NCBI GenBank assembly: GCA_945865935.1
Contig: CAMBFI010000017.1
Location: forward strand, 1 to 54,205
Reading direction: 5' to 3'
Length of the DNA: 54,205 nt
DNA from: Bordetella parapertussis
GTDB lineage: Bacteria > Pseudomonadota > Gammaproteobacteria > Burkholderiales > Burkholderiaceae_B
Shown here: piece after piece, positions 44,066 through 52,458 of the stretch
How positions within the stretch are numbered: the stretch's first letter is position 1
How the letters are laid out: every line of letters starts with the position of its first letter
Program-made: the position numbers and the translations under genes
Notes under the pieces: generated by a model
What the model was told of the DNA's origin: nothing
The model's database searches: none
Seen by the model: only the letters and a program-made list of their open reading frames with translations

Positions 44066-45031
44066 ATGACGACGCTGACTGTTAAGCCTCGCACTGGACA
44101 CAAAAGCTTGCTGTATTCCGAACTCGTCACAGAGCTTGACGGGCTGGTTGCAGACATTGCGGTGCTGGGAATGCCCTTCGGGTCACCATACAGCCCAAGA
44201 AGTTACACAAACGATCAAACCAACGCCCCACAGGTCATTCGAGATGTCACTGACCGTATCGTACGAGCCCCCGAACATTACGACTTCGATATTGAAGGTC
44301 CCCTCTTGCAGGGAAGAGAAGACATTCGCTTTGTTGATCTCGGGGACGTTTTGCCCGATCTTCATGTCCTTGGCGCGCACAACAAAAAAGCTGAGACAAT
44401 TATTAGACAGCTAGTTTCCATTGGCGCCTTGCCAATTATTCTTGGTGGCGATCACGGTATCACTACCCCTATCCTTCGCGGATACGATCAGCTTGAGGAT
44501 GTCACCCTAGTTCATATTGATGCTCACCTCGACTGGCGCGACGAAGTCAATGGAGTGACCGAGGGTCTATCAAGCCCGATTCGCAGAGCTTCAGAAATGA
44601 GTCATATTGGGCAAATATTTCAGATCGGATTGCGAGCGCAAGGCAGTGGCAGGCCTTCGGATCTCGAAGCAGCTAAAAAGTACGGCGCACATCTGGTGAC
44701 CGCTTATGAACTCCATGAGCGCGGGGTCAAACAAATCCTCGATCAGATCCCAAATAACGGCAAGTATTATCTCTCTATTGACGCAGATGGAATGGACCCC
44801 GTTTTCATGCCCGCAGTTGACGGACCCGCACCAGGAGGCGTGACATTCTTGCAAATGCGAGAAATCATCAAAGGCCTTGTGCACAAAGGTCGGGTTGTTG
44901 GAATGGACATCGTCGAAATCCAGCCTTCCAAAGACACGGCGACTAAGCTGACCTGTGTCACTGCAGGTCGATTGATTGTCAACCTGATTGGCTGGTCAAT
45001 CAAAGCGGGCTATTTCAATAAACAATCCTAG
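44066..45031 (+). CDS. agmatinase-like ureohydrolase, intact metal site
   Basis: This 321-residue protein has all dinuclear-metal motifs: GGDHG (His130), IDAHLDWRD (Asp152, His154, Asp156), LSIDADGMDP (Asp239, Asp241), and a late VEIQPSKD. Family members hydrolyse a guanidino group, releasing urea. Substrate-loop residues differ from classic agmatinase (VDGPAPGG follows DPVFMPA). The substrate may therefore be another guanidino acid or amine. It opens a seven-gene operon including RidA, an MmgE/PrpD enzyme and an amino-acid-type importer, divergent from a LysR gene. Confidence 0.9.
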   Translation: MTTLTVKPRTGHKSLLYSELVTELDGLVADIAVLGMPFGSPYSPRSYTNDQTNAPQVIRDVTDRIVRAPEHYDFDIEGPLLQGREDIRFVDLGDVLPDLHVLGAHNKKAETIIRQLVSIGALPIILGGDHGITTPILRGYDQLEDVTLVHIDAHLDWRDEVNGVTEGLSSPIRRASEMSHIGQIFQIGLRAQGSGRPSDLEAAKKYGAHLVTAYELHERGVKQILDQIPNNGKYYLSIDADGMDPVFMPAVDGPAPGGVTFLQMREIIKGLVHKGRVVGMDIVEIQPSKDTATKLTCVTAGRLIVNLIGWSIKAGYFNKQS

Positions 45032-45046
45032 ACAAGGGGAAAGTAA

Positions 45047-45463
45047 ATGAAACACAAGCGAATCCGTCCGTTTAACACCAAAGAAACCTACCCAGAGCAA
45101 AGCATCAGTAACGATCTTTGCCAAGCTGTAGTAGCCAAAGGTTCGCTCGTATTTCTACGCGGACAAATCGGCCAGGATCTGACCACGTCAGAGACTGTCT
45201 GTATCGGGGACGCGGCCGGGCAGGCTGAACAAGCCATGAGCAATATCGCTCAGATTCTTTCCGAAGCGGGTGGTGAGCTTCAAGATATTTGCAAGGTCAC
45301 GATCTATTTGTCTGACCCCCGTCATCGTGAGCCGGTCTACAACGTCGTGGGCAAGTGGCTTAAAGGCGTGTTTCCTGTGTCAACTGGCATCGTTGTGACT
45401 GCATTTGCGAGACCTGAGTATCTGGTTGAGATCGATGCGCTCGCCGTTATTCCGGACGCCTAG
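45047..45463 (+). CDS. RidA-family enamine/imine deaminase
   Basis: This 138-residue protein has KGSLVFLRGQIGQDL, IAQILSEAGGELQDICKVTI, and YLVEIDALAV. The substrate-binding Arg that starts GRARP-type motifs in RidA is in FARPEY. RidA proteins hydrolyse reactive enamine/imine intermediates. AAGGGGAAAG precedes the ATG, and the gene lies 15 bp after the ureohydrolase. It may dispose of an imine formed in the same pathway. Confidence 0.9.
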   Translation: MKHKRIRPFNTKETYPEQSISNDLCQAVVAKGSLVFLRGQIGQDLTTSETVCIGDAAGQAEQAMSNIAQILSEAGGELQDICKVTIYLSDPRHREPVYNVVGKWLKGVFPVSTGIVVTAFARPEYLVEIDALAVIPDA

Positions 45464-45618
45464 AAAAAACAGTGTAGTTATTTCGAGGCTCGGGTCTGAA
45501 TCACGCTTGAGCCACTTTAGTAGCCCCTCTGTTGTGTTGTTAAGTAAAGCGTCATGAAAATTTTCTGTATTGACAAAACCATCAACCCTATTTCTGTTCT
45601 AACTGAAAGGAGTAAATC

Positions 45619-46413
45619 ATGAAATTAAGGTCTCTGTTATTGGTATTTACTACCATCTTTCTTTCTGCTGCTACTGTTGCTGCTCAGGCTCAGGCAACTG
45701 ACCTTCTGAAACAAATCGAGCAAAGGAAGGTTATCCGTATTGCGGCCCCCAATGATTACCCGCCTTTTGGATTTGCTGGTACTGACATGAAGCCTCGGGG
45801 AATCGACATTGAGGTGGCAGAGCTTATCGCTCAAAAGCTTAACGTCAAGCTTGAGTTGGTACCTGTGACCGGACCTAATCGAGTGCCTTATCTTCAATCG
45901 GGACGTGCTGACTTAACGATTTCATCTCTCGGAAAAACCCCAGAGCGGGCAAAAGTGATCGATTACACAATTGCCTACTCCCCGTTCTATGATGCCGTGT
46001 ATGGTCGTACAGATATCCCCGTCAAAAAGTTCGACGACTTATCAAATCGCACCATCGCCGTGACACGTGGTTCTATGCAGGACGGCGAACTCGCAACTCT
46101 GGCACCAAAAGCGGTTGTGAGGCGGTTTGAGGACAATAACGCTACGTTAGCTGCATTTCTTGCAGGACAGACTGAAATGTTCGCCACGGGAACAGCGGTG
46201 GCAGCAGCAGTGATGGCAAAGAATCCTAACGTCAAGATGGAACTCAAGATTATTTTGGCAAATGCCCCTTGTTATATTGGAGTTCCAAAAGGAAACCCTG
46301 CTCTTGTCGAAAAAATCAACGATATCATCCGGACTGCTAAAAAAGACGGCACATTGGATAAGATCATTCAAAAGTGGCTCGGCACGCCCGCTGGTGATCT
46401 CCCTGAGACCTGA
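45619..46413 (+). CDS. polar amino-acid ABC transporter substrate-binding protein
   Basis: This 264-residue protein has a signal peptide ending TVAAQAQ. The bacterial SBP family 3 features follow: IRIAAPNDYPPFGFAG, KPRGIDIEVAELIAQKL, and GRADLTISSLGKTPERAKV. It is periplasmic, and the strong AAAGGAG ribosome site suggests high expression. It is separated from its permeases by an MmgE/PrpD gene. The binding-site composition does not reveal whether the ligand is neutral or charged. Confidence 0.9.
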   Translation: MKLRSLLLVFTTIFLSAATVAAQAQATDLLKQIEQRKVIRIAAPNDYPPFGFAGTDMKPRGIDIEVAELIAQKLNVKLELVPVTGPNRVPYLQSGRADLTISSLGKTPERAKVIDYTIAYSPFYDAVYGRTDIPVKKFDDLSNRTIAVTRGSMQDGELATLAPKAVVRRFEDNNATLAAFLAGQTEMFATGTAVAAAVMAKNPNVKMELKIILANAPCYIGVPKGNPALVEKINDIIRTAKKDGTLDKIIQKWLGTPAGDLPET

Positions 46414-46483
46414 TCGAGTATGTGAGGGACGCTATACATTCACAGACTGGGGTTAGCGTCCGCACAGACAAGGGGTAATTCTT

Positions 46484-47863
46484 ATGCAAGCAACCGACCG
46501 GAATACGTCAGGTGTTATTGCACATTGGGTTTCTGATTTAGCGCTCTCTGACGTCCCGGCGGACGTCATTGAACAGGTGAAAATGTGTTTGGCAGACACT
46601 TTGGCAGTCGCGGTCGCAGGCTCACGAATGCCCCTTGCAAAGAAACTATTGGCGTCTGGCAGTCGGCTGCGTGGAACGGGAAACTCGAGGGTGCTCGGAG
46701 GTCAAAAGACCGGCTACTGCCCAGAGTTCGCTGCACAGCTTAATGCCAGCTGTGCCCACGTCCTAGACTTTGACGACAATTCTTACGCTGGCTTTGTCCA
46801 TGCATCGGCGGTGGTTTTGCCAAGCGCGATTGCTCTGGCACAAGACACTGACTCCTCAGGCGAGGATCTTTTGGTAGCCCTAGCGGCAGGCTTGGAGGCG
46901 GAGCTGATTGTTGGCGCCATGACCGACGCAGTTTTGTATGAAAAAGGATGGTGGACGACTGGCGTTCTAGGCGCTGTTGGGTCGGTGGTCTCCGCGGCGA
47001 AACTTTTGCGCCTCCCGGCTGAACAGGTCGAATATGCGATTGGTCTAGCCCTTTGTAGCGCGGGAGGAATGAAAGCTTGTTTTGGTACTGACGCAAAAGC
47101 TGTCGGTGCGGGTATCGCTTCAGCAAGTGGAATCAAGCTAGCGCAGCTTGCGGCACTCGGGGTAACAGGCCCCACGCGAGGTTTTGAGTCTCAAGCAGGT
47201 TTCTTTTCTCTTTTCAACAACGGTGTTTCAGACCAAGCTCACCTAGAAAACATCGGGCGGGTTTGGAAAATACTAGAGCCAGGGTTCGACATCAAAGGCA
47301 TTCCCGTCTGTTTATCGGCTCACACATCTGTTGCCGCTCTAGGCTATTTACGCACGAAACATCAATTCACCGACGGAGATGTCGAGCAGATTACATGTGA
47401 CGTATCACCGATCGTTACAAGGAACCTGATCTATGACCAACCCACGACATCACAGCAGGCACAGTTCAGCATGATGTACCCAATGGCAGTGACACTAAGC
47501 CGCGGTCATTTTCGACTGAAAGATCTATCTATCGAAAATGTTTTAGATAGCACTGTGGCAAGGCTAATGAAAAAGATCAAGATGATTACCAGCGATTTTT
47601 GGACACCTGAGGCCGTAAAAAAATATCCTGAAGGTGCAACAGTTTCCGTACTCTTAAAAACTGGTGAGCTCTTGGTGGAATTTTTAGGTTCACCTCAAGC
47701 TTCCACAGCGCAAAAAAAATTGATTCTGCAAAGAAAAATACCCGAGTGTTTTGAGGGATTTGTTGAAAAAGAAGAACAAGCGCGCTTCACCGAGATGATC
47801 AGCAAGCTCGAGACATTCAATAGCACAGCCGAAATCCTTCCTCGCACCCATGACGCAATGTAA
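46484..47863 (+). CDS. MmgE/PrpD-family protein
   Basis: This 459-residue protein has MCLADTLAVAVAG near 36-48, HVLDFDDNSYAGFVHASAVV near 88-107 with the conserved Asp and His, and KACFGTDAKAVGAG near 203-216, followed by the alpha-beta C-terminal domain (about 280-400). Known members include 2-methylcitrate dehydratase, cis-aconitate decarboxylase and iminodisuccinate epimerase. It lies between the binding-protein and permease genes of an amino-acid importer, so its substrate is probably the imported compound or a direct product. AAGGGG precedes the ATG. Confidence 0.9.
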   Translation: MQATDRNTSGVIAHWVSDLALSDVPADVIEQVKMCLADTLAVAVAGSRMPLAKKLLASGSRLRGTGNSRVLGGQKTGYCPEFAAQLNASCAHVLDFDDNSYAGFVHASAVVLPSAIALAQDTDSSGEDLLVALAAGLEAELIVGAMTDAVLYEKGWWTTGVLGAVGSVVSAAKLLRLPAEQVEYAIGLALCSAGGMKACFGTDAKAVGAGIASASGIKLAQLAALGVTGPTRGFESQAGFFSLFNNGVSDQAHLENIGRVWKILEPGFDIKGIPVCLSAHTSVAALGYLRTKHQFTDGDVEQITCDVSPIVTRNLIYDQPTTSQQAQFSMMYPMAVTLSRGHFRLKDLSIENVLDSTVARLMKKIKMITSDFWTPEAVKKYPEGATVSVLLKTGELLVEFLGSPQASTAQKKLILQRKIPECFEGFVEKEEQARFTEMISKLETFNSTAEILPRTHDAM

Positions 47864-47887
47864 GAAGCCTAAAGGGTTAATCTAAAT

Positions 47888-48550
47888 ATGTTTGATTTTT
47901 CGGTACTTTTTGATGCTTGGCGGATGTTTTTGGACGGGCTGCTTCTAACCCTGTTACTGACGGTGATTGGCTGCTCATTGGGAACCGTTCTGGGAACTGC
48001 GTGTGCCTGGGGCTCGGTGGAGGGCCCTCGTTGGATTCGCTTGGTGATTCAGGCCTATGTCGAAATCTTCCGAAACACCCCATTCATTATCCAGCTATTT
48101 TTTATCTTTTTCGGGCTTGCTTCGATCAATTTTCGAATGGGTGCTGTTGCTGCAAGCATATTTGCTCTGAGTATCAACCTAGGCGCCTACGCTTGCGAGA
48201 TTTGTCGCGCGGGGATTTTGGCGACTCCTCGCGGCCAAATAGAGGCGGCGCAATCACTGTCTTTAAACCGATTCCAAGTATTTATTTATGTTGTTATGCC
48301 GCCGGCACTGGCTCGGGTTTGGCCAGCCCTCGTCAGTCAGTTAATCATCATGATGCTTGCAACATCCGTCTGCAGCCAAGTATCAGCCGAAGAACTGTTT
48401 TATGTCGCCAACCTCATCTCAAGCAGGACTTTTAGAAGCTTCGAGGCTTTTATGTTCGTCACGCTAATGTATCTGCTACTTGCCATTATCTTTCGTAACT
48501 TCTTGAACTGGCTTGGCCCTGCCCACATCTTTGGAAAGGTTAAATTCTGA
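47888..48550 (+). CDS. amino-acid ABC transporter permease 1
   Basis: This 220-residue His/Glu/Gln/Arg-type permease has IFRNTPFIIQLFFIFFG and the coupling loop GQIEAAQSLSLNRFQVF. About five membrane segments. It begins 24 bp after the MmgE/PrpD gene. Confidence 0.92.
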   Translation: MFDFSVLFDAWRMFLDGLLLTLLLTVIGCSLGTVLGTACAWGSVEGPRWIRLVIQAYVEIFRNTPFIIQLFFIFFGLASINFRMGAVAASIFALSINLGAYACEICRAGILATPRGQIEAAQSLSLNRFQVFIYVVMPPALARVWPALVSQLIIMMLATSVCSQVSAEELFYVANLISSRTFRSFEAFMFVTLMYLLLAIIFRNFLNWLGPAHIFGKVKF

Positions 48551-48556
48551 GGCACT

Positions 48557-49207
48557 ATGAACACATTCACAAGTTGGGATGTTCTTCGAAATCTACTTCT
48601 TTCTTTGCCGTGGACGCTAATCTTGTCATTGATCGCATTCTTGGGTGGCGGCATTCTGGGGCTTCTATTGTTGGTGGTGCGGCTTGGCAGAAATCAGGTT
48701 TTAGTGAAGCTGGTACAAGCATACGTGCAGCTCTTTCAGGGTACGCCAATATTGATGCAGATTTTTTTAGTCTACTTCGGGCTTGCTTTGTTCGGGATTC
48801 GGGCCACCCCCCTACTCGCTGCGACCGTGTGCTATTCACTTTATGCGAGCGCATTTTTTACCGAAACTTGGTATGGGTGCGTCAGATCGATTCCAAAGGG
48901 ACAGTGGGAGGCCTCGAGTAGCTTAGCGCTTAGTTTCAGACAACAAATGCGCTACATCATTTTTCCTGTTGCTATCCGTATTTCCATGCCGCCTACGATC
49001 GGTCTTATGGTGCAAATCATTAAAAACACGTCGCTAGCATCAGTAATTGGTTTTGTAGAATTGACTCGGACAGGGCAGATAATCACAAACATCACCTATG
49101 ATCCGTTTTTTGTCTATGGACTGGTTGCCTTGCTCTACTTCTTTATCTGTTTCCCACTATCGCTTACTGGAAAACGGTTAGAGAGAAAGTTTAGTTACAT
49201 CCAATAG
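48557..49207 (+). CDS. amino-acid ABC transporter permease 2
   Basis: This 216-residue paralogue of the previous protein has LFQGTPILMQIFLVYFG and GQWEASSSLALSFRQQM. About five membrane segments. The two permeases are expected to form the heterodimeric membrane channel. The gap to the previous gene is 6 bp. Confidence 0.92.
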   Translation: MNTFTSWDVLRNLLLSLPWTLILSLIAFLGGGILGLLLLVVRLGRNQVLVKLVQAYVQLFQGTPILMQIFLVYFGLALFGIRATPLLAATVCYSLYASAFFTETWYGCVRSIPKGQWEASSSLALSFRQQMRYIIFPVAIRISMPPTIGLMVQIIKNTSLASVIGFVELTRTGQIITNITYDPFFVYGLVALLYFFICFPLSLTGKRLERKFSYIQ

Positions 49208-49215
49208 AGGTGCTT

Positions 49216-49968
49216 ATGAATCAGTCAGCCCAAGAAGCATTGCTAGAAATTTCAAACTTGAGAAAATATTTTGGAGATCTCGAGGTTCTCAAGGGGATTG
49301 ACCTCAATGTCAACAAAAGTGAGGTGATTAGCATTATCGGTAAAAGCGGCTCAGGCAAGAGCACCCTGTTGCGTTGTATCAATGGCCTAGAGATATTTCA
49401 GTCTGGGGATATAAAAATTAAAGGCACCCCCGTTGACTATCAAAACACCGATGCACTGCGTCAGTTAAGGCAATCCGTCGGAATGGTTTTCCAGAGCTTT
49501 AATCTTTTCCCAGCTATGTCTGTGGGTGGTAATGTGGCTCTCGCGCCCAAAGTGGTTCTGGGACTTACCGATAAGCAAGCGAATCAACTAGCTAAGGAAC
49601 TACTCGACCAGGTCGGTCTAGCTGAAAAGTTTGATAGCTTTCCATTTGAGTTGTCTGGCGGACAACAACAACGCGTGGCGATAGCACGTGCATTAGCCAT
49701 GAATCCCGATATGATCTTGTGCGACGAAATCACCTCGGCGCTTGACCCGGAACTGGTGGGTGAGGTGTTGCAGGTAATCGAAAAACTCGCCCAAAAAGGC
49801 GTGACATTAATGATTGTTACCCACGAGATGTCGTTTGCCCACAAAGTCTCTGACCGAGTTGCTTTTATGAAGGATGGGCTAATTCACGAAACTGGTAGTG
49901 CCGCCGATATTTTTGAGCGACCACAGTCTAGCGAGTTAAAGACCTTTCTTAGTAATTTTAGGGTGTAG
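49216..49968 (+). CDS. amino-acid ABC transporter ATP-binding protein
   Basis: This 250-residue GlnQ-type ATPase has Walker A GKSGSGKST, Q-loop VFQSFNLFPAM, signature LSGGQQQR, Walker B MILCDEITSALD and an H-loop THE. The ATG at 49216 has AGAGG 5 bp upstream; a GTG at 49210 is also in frame. Note Asp-Glu-Ile-Thr in the Walker B extension where Asp-Glu-Pro-Thr is usual. It is the last gene of the ureohydrolase operon. Confidence 0.93.
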   Translation: MNQSAQEALLEISNLRKYFGDLEVLKGIDLNVNKSEVISIIGKSGSGKSTLLRCINGLEIFQSGDIKIKGTPVDYQNTDALRQLRQSVGMVFQSFNLFPAMSVGGNVALAPKVVLGLTDKQANQLAKELLDQVGLAEKFDSFPFELSGGQQQRVAIARALAMNPDMILCDEITSALDPELVGEVLQVIEKLAQKGVTLMIVTHEMSFAHKVSDRVAFMKDGLIHETGSAADIFERPQSSELKTFLSNFRV

Positions 49969-49981
49969 AACATAAAGCTGA

Positions 49982-50017
49982 GGTATTCCGTCCTTTGGGC
50001 GGACCGAATGTAATACC
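49982..50017. terminator. imperfect hairpin after the ureohydrolase operon
   Basis: GGTATT (49982-49987) pairs with AATACC (50012-50017). An inner arm CCGTCC pairs with GGACCG with one mismatch around TTTGGGC. No T-run follows, so it may be a weak terminator or a 3'-end processing hairpin. Confidence 0.3.
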
Positions 50018-50027
50018 CGAAGTAGAT

Positions 50028-50072
50028 TGGCTCCCCGACCTGGACTCGAACCAGGGACCTGCGGATTAACAG
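50028..50072 (-). repeat. truncated tRNA-Asn 3' half, copy 3 (att-like)
   Basis: On the minus strand this reads from the anticodon loop CTGTTAATCC through the T-arm to GGGGAGCCA, a complete tRNA-Asn(GUU) 3' half including the acceptor 3' strand and CCA. The 5' half is missing. It is the best preserved of three copies (core 50040-50072). Tyrosine integrases commonly use this tRNA segment as attB. Confidence 0.75.
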
Positions 50073-50155
50073 AAAAGTCAGTTGTTAAAATATCCATTAA
50101 AAACAGTAGGTTATCTTAAAAAAATATCACTGTGCAATAATTCGTGTAATTGAAT

Positions 50156-50180
50156 CAAGAGTTGCATTATGCAACTCTTG
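50156..50180. repeat. perfect 12+12-bp palindrome with 1-bp centre
   Basis: CAAGAGTTGCAT (50156-50167) is followed by one T and its exact complement ATGCAACTCTTG (50169-50180). A second AT-rich inverted repeat, GTTTTTTT/AAAAAAAC, lies at 50194-50216. The first could be an operator, a recombination site or a strong hairpin. Confidence 0.6.
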
Positions 50181-50399
50181 GGCACTTAAGGCTGTTTTTT
50201 TAATTTTTAAAAAAACCAGAAATTTTGGTACTACGATAAAGCAAGACATCGGAACAAAGTATCACCCCTCGCCCATTACAACAGCATAAATCTCATCACG
50301 ATCGTGAGGGGTTTGCATGTCTAGGTTCGGTGGTCGATACCAACGCACTTCGAGGTCAAATTTACTCAAGACCAGTTTGCTGAGCCTGCCGACGGGCAT

Positions 50400-50799
50400 C
50401 AAATCGGCGAGGCAGGCATCGACAATGAACTATTGGTTCAAGATCGCGATGAACAGATCGTAGAAATGCACAACGGTTGTATTTGCTGCACTGTGCGAGG
50501 CGATCTGGTTAGGATCCTTGGTGAGTTACACACCAAAAAAGAAGCTGGAATACTCAACTTTGATCGTGTCATCATCGAGACTACCGGTTTGGCAGACCCT
50601 GCTCCCGTCGTGCAAACATTTTGTCGATGAAAATATTACTTCGCAATATCTGCTTGACGCCGTCGTCACGATGGTCGATGCTAAACATGCCGACCTCCAG
50701 CTTGATGAGCATCACGAAGCGCAAGTACAAGTCGCTTTTGCTGATCGCATCCTGATCACGAAACGAGCCAAGAGCTCTCTAGCCTCAGGAAGAGACTGA
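50400..50799 (+). pseudogene. CobW/P47K-type GTPase pseudogene
   Basis: The fragment gives IGEAGIDNELLVQD, the CXCC segment GCICCTVRGDL and TTGLADPAPVVQTF. A frameshift near 50625 moves the reading to FVDENITSQYLLDAVVTMVD and FADRILITKR. The N-terminal P-loop is missing and the C-terminal domain is absent. CobW proteins are metal chaperone GTPases; this copy cannot be functional. Confidence 0.8.
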
Positions 50800-50904
50800 T
50801 TCAAATGAATCCTCAACCAAAGTCCCCGTTTCACAGCATGGCCAGACAACGATTGACGACCTTTTGGTTGCGAGAGCGTCATTGATGGACTCAGATAAAT
50901 TACC

Positions 50905-51319
50905 GATCACGAGCCAGGCTCAGTCGTGGTCGCAGGGGCCGGATCATTCATCAGCTATGTCCTGTCTCCTTCAATGCTGCGCCTAGCGCAAGCTCACCCA
51001 CGAATCAAGTCTGGCTCGCTGAAGCACCAACCACCAACATGATCCAGATGGTGCTTTCAGGAGAAGCCGATTTCGGAGTGACGACCCTATTAGAAGACGA
51101 ACCAAAATCGATGTTGCACCACTTCTCTCGGACGTCTTTTGCGCGGTCTTTACACCCGATCACGCATCGTCCGGAGCAAAGGACAATCTCTCTTGGCATG
51201 ACCTGAAAGGCTTGAGATCCATCCGCCTTCACAACTCCAATGGTATCCGCACACTGTTGAACGGACTCCCAGAGGTTTGCGGGCCTGGGTTTAGCGGCAA
51301 GGGTGTTGACCTGCTCTAA
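50905..51319 (+). pseudogene. LysR-family regulator pseudogene
   Basis: Three frame segments in order match a LysR effector domain: VVVAGAGSFISYVLSPSMLR with AHPRIK, then VWLAEAPTTNMIQMVLSGEA and DFGVTTLLEDE, then DVFCAVFTPDHASSG and SWHDLKGLRSIRLHNSNGIR, ending in TAA at 51317. The helix-turn-helix half is missing and at least two frameshifts are needed. Confidence 0.7.
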
Positions 51320-51510
51320 ATTTTTCTATAAAAACAACAGATGGCGAAGATACTTGATTGCTTGCTGGTGCAGCCTTACACTCGATTGACTTTTTAGCTG
51401 CTTAAGGTTGGTTAAAACGAACACACGAATTGGATGCCTTGAGTGCCGCGACACTACCAGTCGTGGTCTCAGAGTTAACGCCGTCAATAACGCTAAGTTG
51501 AACTGAAACT

Positions 51511-52458
51511 ATGCCACCCATGCGACGCATTTCGATTGTTGTGCCTGTTTATAACGGTGCTGCGACTGTCCCCAAGCTCATCGAACAGCTTGACAAACAC
51601 CTGAGACCACAAAACGCGTTAGAGCTCATTTTGGTCAATGACGGAAGCATGCGAGACAATTCCGATGAGGTTTGCGAGGTTGCGGCGCAACAAAATGAAT
51701 GGATTGTTTACATAGAACTTTCAACAAACTTCGGTGAACACAACGCTGTCATGGCGGGGTTGAACCACTGCACAGGTGACTACGTCGTGATCATGGATGA
51801 TGATCTACAAAACCCCCCTCATGAAGTCATTCGACTGGTTGATGAACTCGACCGAGGGGACTACGACGTAGTTTTTTCTTACTACAAGGAAAAAAAACAT
51901 GGAATGTCTAGAAACTTGGGGAGTGCTTTTAACAACCTGATCGCAAGTTATGTCCTAAAGAAACCAAGAGATCTCTACCTTTCCTCATTCAAGTGTATCC
52001 GCCGGTCGGTGGTTAAACAGGTCATCAAGTATGACGGTCCTTACCCCTACATTGATGGCCTGGTCCTTAGAAGCACCAGCCGTTACGGTCGGCTAGAGGT
52101 CGAGCATCACAGTCGAGAGATCGGACGCTCTGGTTATTCGCTGCGCAAACTTGTGAGCCTTTGGCTCAATATGTTCACCAACTTTTCTATCTTGCCGCTG
52201 CGCATTGCCAGTGCCATTGGACTGCTGCTTGCCACCTTAAGCGGCTTGGCGGGGATTGTTGTCATGATCGAAAAAATCATGAACCCGGATCTCCCCACGG
52301 GTTGGGCATCCGTTTTTGTTGCAATCTTATTTATGTCCAGCGTGCAACTTTTAGCGATCGGTTTGCTGGGCGAGTACCTAGGGAGGGTACTGATGAAGCT
52401 TAATAAGATACCTCAGTTTGTGGTGCGAAGAACCATCCGCAACAAGGAGCAAGCCTAA
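51511..52458 (+). CDS. GT2-family membrane glycosyltransferase (DPM1/GtrB/ArnC-like)
   Basis: This 315-residue protein has the GT-A fold start RISIVVPVYNGAATVPKLIE, NDGS near 48-51 and the DxD-type motif VIMDDDLQNPPHEV near 91-104. Two C-terminal membrane segments follow (about 228-252 and 268-288). It probably transfers a sugar from a nucleotide donor to undecaprenyl phosphate at the inner membrane. It starts a polysaccharide gene set; the next gene follows its stop directly. Confidence 0.9.
   Translation: MPPMRRISIVVPVYNGAATVPKLIEQLDKHLRPQNALELILVNDGSMRDNSDEVCEVAAQQNEWIVYIELSTNFGEHNAVMAGLNHCTGDYVVIMDDDLQNPPHEVIRLVDELDRGDYDVVFSYYKEKKHGMSRNLGSAFNNLIASYVLKKPRDLYLSSFKCIRRSVVKQVIKYDGPYPYIDGLVLRSTSRYGRLEVEHHSREIGRSGYSLRKLVSLWLNMFTNFSILPLRIASAIGLLLATLSGLAGIVVMIEKIMNPDLPTGWASVFVAILFMSSVQLLAIGLLGEYLGRVLMKLNKIPQFVVRRTIRNKEQA

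Noticed and set aside
45480-45540. GGCTC...GAGCC as a terminator after ridA
   Set aside because: The stem is five base pairs with a long loop and no U-tract; the next operon gene follows shortly.
50028-50072. A complete tRNA-Asn gene
   Set aside because: Only the 3' half is present; the D-arm and 5' acceptor strand cannot be found on the adjoining bases.
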